The notes beneath the pieces were generated by a model that worked only from the letters and a program-made list of their open reading frames with translations, made no database searches and was not told the DNA's origin. From CAZDYI01 sp964509765 (GTDB lineage Bacteria > Pseudomonadota > Gammaproteobacteria > Tethybacterales > Tethybacteraceae), in NCBI GenBank assembly GCA_964509765.1, contig CAZDYI010000135.1, forward strand, positions 1 to 15,541: 15,541 bases of DNA. Direction: 5' to 3'. This document shows, piece by piece, positions 13,150-15,541 of this stretch. A program made the position numbers and the translations under genes. The first letter of the stretch is position 1, and each line of letters starts with the position of its first letter.

Positions 13150-14841
13150 ATGACAGGAGCCAGGCTTCCCTCCTCCGAGAAGGTCCTGGCCGTCTCGGCA
13201 GCAGCGCTTCTCCTTTCTGCGGTCGCAAGCCAGTACTACAGGCAGATGCCGCATTTTTTTGCGTACGGGAAGGACCATCTCAGCGCGGATGCTCTCATCC
13301 TCGTCGACATGGCCTTGCAGTTCATGTCGGGACAGGCGGCGATGTCCGACTGGATCGAGAATCCTGCGTCGTTCTGGTTCACGCATTTCCTCCCGATGGC
13401 TGCGCTGCTGCATGCTACGGACGGCGACTGGCGCCTGACACTGGCCTTGAGGGGCGCCTTGGAGACCTCTCTGCTGATCTTCGCGCTGGCAACCGTGATC
13501 AGGCAGTCTTCTGCTTGCAGCTGGAGCAGGTCCATCGCTGCATCGGCCGTCCCGATATCATTGCTGCTGCTTCTGGACCTCGCCTTCGGAGGCACCCACA
13601 CGATGTCGCTTGGAACGGCGGGTTACCGAACTTACATGGTGGCGCTGTTCTTCCTGGTGGTCGCCGGGCTGGCCAAGGTAGCGTCGAAAGGCAATGCCCG
13701 CCACCCCCTTTCATTTGCATACCTGGGCATTTGCTTTCTTTCCGGTGCGGAGGACTCCCTGATCGGCCCACTGGTGCTCATGCCTGCTCTGGCAGCGTCG
13801 CTGTGCTGGGGATGGTTGCACCGCAAGCGGGGAAACGAGCAGTGGGAACTGGCGCTGGTGGCGGCTGCAGGGATCGCCCTGTTTTGCGCGGGCCTCGTTC
13901 TGGACCAGCGTCTCTTCCCCTTCATGGAAAACAGCATTATCATTCATGACACCCACCACAGGTACGGCATGATATTCGCCAGGGAAGCGATGGAGGAAGG
14001 CAATGTTCTGACTGCGTTACCGTTTTACGTCCTGGGATTGATCAAGAGTTACGGATTCAGCGGTACCACGTTGCAAGGTGAGGAGTGGCTTCGAGACAAC
14101 TCCCTCAATGGCTTGTTGTTGCTGCTTGCTGTTCCGGTGGCCCTGTGGTCGCTGGCTTCCAGGTCGGGATCCGAGGCTCTGGACCGGCCGTGCGACGCCG
14201 GGGTTTGCGCTCGGTTCTTCCTTCTCACCATGTATTGGGCAATGGCGCTGTCTACGGCCGCAATCATGGTTTTCTTGCTCAGCAGGGTAAGGTACGCTTT
14301 TCCGCTGCTGGTGATTTCGCCGCTGGTTCTGACAGTGGCGTGGTGTTGTGCCGGGCGACGGCGCTCAAGGCTGCTGGCGTGGCCGCAAAGCGGGCTGGCA
14401 GGCTTTGCAATAGCATGCTTGGCGGTGTACTTGGGTTTTTTCAGGCTCGATCACCGCATTCCTGACACGATTGCGTGCGCAGCGGCAGACGGCGTGTTGG
14501 AGGGTACCGGGCTAGAGCGAGGCGCGGTCAGCTACTGGCATGCCAGGGAAACCTTGGTGAAGGGGGACAGCATGAAGATGCACCTGATGATCATCGGGGC
14601 TGAGCTGGAAGGGGTGAGTTACGCGTTCAGCCTTCCCCATGTCGGCAACCTGCGGCACCAGACCGGGACTGCGGACTACGCAAACATTGACCAAAACGAT
14701 CCGTTCCTGAGCATGGACGGCGTCCGCATGCAGTTCGGACTGCCCTCAAGGGTGGAGGAGTGCGGAGTCGAGGCCTGGTACTTGTACGACAGAGACTGGA
14801 TATCGAGTGACGACCTGCACAGGAGGGTTTACAGCAACTAG
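13150..14841 (+). CDS. polytopic membrane protein of unknown family, array copy 3
   Basis: A 563-residue paralogue. Hydrophobic segments lie near 11-29, 98-117, 129-147, 160-178, 188-220, 232-252, 288-300, 320-336, 353-378, 382-401 and 412-431, giving about ten or eleven helices. The C-terminal part (about 432-563) is polar and probably extracytoplasmic. Motifs shared with the other copies are SADALILVD (45-53), DWIENP (67-72), DWRLTLALR (93-101), GAED (199-202), HDTHHRYGM (266-274), VRYAFPLL (380-387), SYWHARE (461-467), QFGLPSRVEECGVEAWYLY (528-546) and SSDDL (552-556). Conserved C443 and C538 could form a disulfide in the C-terminal domain. The start matches copy 2. Sampled lines of the array are near 52-60% G+C, below the metabolic genes. 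Function unknown; a GT-C-like membrane glycosyltransferase is one possibility. Confidence 0.82.
   Translation: MTGARLPSSEKVLAVSAAALLLSAVASQYYRQMPHFFAYGKDHLSADALILVDMALQFMSGQAAMSDWIENPASFWFTHFLPMAALLHATDGDWRLTLALRGALETSLLIFALATVIRQSSACSWSRSIAASAVPISLLLLLDLAFGGTHTMSLGTAGYRTYMVALFFLVVAGLAKVASKGNARHPLSFAYLGICFLSGAEDSLIGPLVLMPALAASLCWGWLHRKRGNEQWELALVAAAGIALFCAGLVLDQRLFPFMENSIIIHDTHHRYGMIFAREAMEEGNVLTALPFYVLGLIKSYGFSGTTLQGEEWLRDNSLNGLLLLLAVPVALWSLASRSGSEALDRPCDAGVCARFFLLTMYWAMALSTAAIMVFLLSRVRYAFPLLVISPLVLTVAWCCAGRRRSRLLAWPQSGLAGFAIACLAVYLGFFRLDHRIPDTIACAAADGVLEGTGLERGAVSYWHARETLVKGDSMKMHLMIIGAELEGVSYAFSLPHVGNLRHQTGTADYANIDQNDPFLSMDGVRMQFGLPSRVEECGVEAWYLYDRDWISSDDLHRRVYSN
13303..13686 (+). repeat. 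near-identical block shared with array copy 2 (unit 2)
   Basis: Partner of 11461-11844, covering the segment from VDMALQF (52 onward) to the AKVAS helix end (residue 179) of copy 3. The two further shared blocks fall at 14091-14156 and 14276-14375 in this copy. See the partner block for mismatch counts. Confidence 0.85.
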
Positions 14842-15020
14842 CATCGCGGGAGATCGAACGGGCTCTCGGACATCGATGCGGCGAGGGTTGCCACTGACAT
14901 GGGCGGTCCTGCGCTCAGGACGCGGCTCCCGGACTTAGGTCATGTCGTTATGCAGCCGTATGGAACGACTCATGCATGCTTGGTATCATTATCGGTTGTC
15001 AGGCACGGGAGCGAAGAACT
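14842..15020 (+). promoter_or_regulatory. intergenic region with candidate promoter of the last SDR gene
   Basis: This 179-bp region contains a hairpin GTCCTG-CGCT-CAGGAC (14906-14921) without a T-run, possibly ending array transcription. TATCAT at 14984-14989 has TGGAAC (14961-14966) upstream at a 17-bp spacing, a weak sigma70-like pair 37 bp before the ATG at 15021. GGGAG at 15007-15011 lies 9 bp before that ATG and can serve as Shine-Dalgarno site. I see no other gene in it. Confidence 0.35.
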
Positions 15021-15541
15021 ATGTCCGAGAAACTGATTGTGTTCACAGGCGGCAGCGGCAAGGCCGGCAGGCACATGCTGCCGTGGCTGGCCGAGCGGGG
15101 CTACCGCATCCTAAACGTCGACAAGAGGCCCCTTGAGGGAGTCGAGGGCGTGCACAACATCGTCGCCGACATAACCGACTCGGGCCAGATGCACAACGTG
15201 ATGTCCACCTACGGAAAGTTCGACGAGCTCGAGGAGGGCGAGAAGTGCTTCGATGCCGTGGTGCACTTCGCCGCGGTCCCGGCGATCCTGTGGCAGCCGG
15301 ACAGCGAGCTGTTCCGGGTAAACACCCTCGGGACGTACAACGTCATCGAGGCGGCGCTGGCTGCCGGCATCCGCAAGGTGGTCATCGCAAGCAGCGAGAC
15401 GACCTACGGGGTGTGCTTCGCCAAGGGGCACCGCGACTACCGCTACCTGCCGCTCGACGAGGAGCACCCGGTCGAGCCGATGGACAGCTACGGGCTGTCA
15501 AAGGTGGTCAACGAGCGGACCGCGCACGCCTTCCACCTGCG
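15021..15541 (+). CDS. NAD-dependent epimerase/dehydratase-type SDR (5' part, cut by window edge)
   Basis: The first 173 codons of an extended SDR that runs off the window. It begins MSEKLIVFTGGSGKAG with the nucleotide-binding loop GGSGKAG at 10-16, an acidic residue after strand 2 (NVDKR, suggesting NAD preference), ADITD at about 49-53, HFAAVP (83-88), the SSETTYG segment with catalytic Ser/Thr, and the YGLSK catalytic Tyr-xxx-Lys pair. This is the pattern of UDP-glucose 4-epimerase-like and uronate-dehydrogenase-like enzymes. GGGAG upstream supports the start. Codon use returns to the GC-rich style of the sugar cluster. It may be part of a second sugar-processing operon beginning here; the substrate is undetermined. 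Confidence 0.9.
   Translation, partial: MSEKLIVFTGGSGKAGRHMLPWLAERGYRILNVDKRPLEGVEGVHNIVADITDSGQMHNVMSTYGKFDELEEGEKCFDAVVHFAAVPAILWQPDSELFRVNTLGTYNVIEAALAAGIRKVVIASSETTYGVCFAKGHRDYRYLPLDEEHPVEPMDSYGLSKVVNERTAHAFHL

Noticed and set aside
14942..15136. Small open frame overlapping the start of the last SDR gene
   Set aside because: It is out of frame with the SDR, whose GGSGKAG loop and YxxxK motif are clear; the small frame has no recognisable content.
1..15541. CRISPR array, insertion sequence or phage genes
   Set aside because: No regularly spaced short repeats, transposase, recombinase or phage-like gene was seen; the only large repeats are the membrane-gene paralogues.

Overview
The window is GC-rich throughout the metabolic part (about 70-75% G+C in hand-counted 60-base lines) and uses ordinary bacterial signals: Shine-Dalgarno sites, a GTG start, overlapping operon genes and a tRNA with encoded CCA. 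The gene types (binding-protein ABC sugar transport, Gfo/Idh/MocA dehydrogenase, IolE, AHSA1-type SRPBCC protein) fit a proteobacterium. Genus-level placement is not possible from the sequence alone.

Layout. (1) 11-100: tRNA-Ser(GGA). (2) 119-983, minus strand: a small SRPBCC/AHSA1-domain protein and a small membrane protein. (3) 1082-8378, plus strand: a sugar uptake and processing cluster. It holds a periplasmic binding protein, two MalF/MalG-type permeases, a MalK/UgpC-type ATPase, a TIM-barrel sugar isomerase/epimerase-like protein, a Gfo/Idh/MocA dehydrogenase and an SDR-type oxidoreductase. (4) 8489-9367, minus strand: iolE (myo-inosose dehydratase family), convergent with the cluster. 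(5) 9549-14841, plus strand: a tandem array of three paralogous polytopic membrane proteins of about 560-590 residues that I cannot assign to a named family. (6) 15021 to the window edge: the 5' part of another NAD-dependent epimerase/dehydratase-type SDR.

The transporter genes are tightly packed and probably form one operon with the catabolic genes. Imported sugar, glycoside or cyclitol would be oxidised by the Gfo/Idh and SDR enzymes and then isomerised or eliminated by TIM-barrel enzymes. The order SBP-permease-permease-ATPase-TIM barrel-Gfo/Idh recalls the E. coli ycj cluster for 3-keto-glucosides. The nearby iolE alternatively points to inositol. The window contains no kinase, hydrolase or regulator that would settle the substrate.

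The least explained part is the three-gene membrane array. Copies 2 and 3 are about 75% identical in protein but share a block of 384 bp that is about 97% identical, plus two shorter ones, which looks like recent gene conversion. Each copy has a TAGAAT/TAAAAT hexamer about 60 bp before its ATG, and none has a recognisable Shine-Dalgarno site. All three keep a near-invariant C-terminal motif and two cysteines. A GT-C-like, lipid-linked glycosyltransferase role is a guess only.
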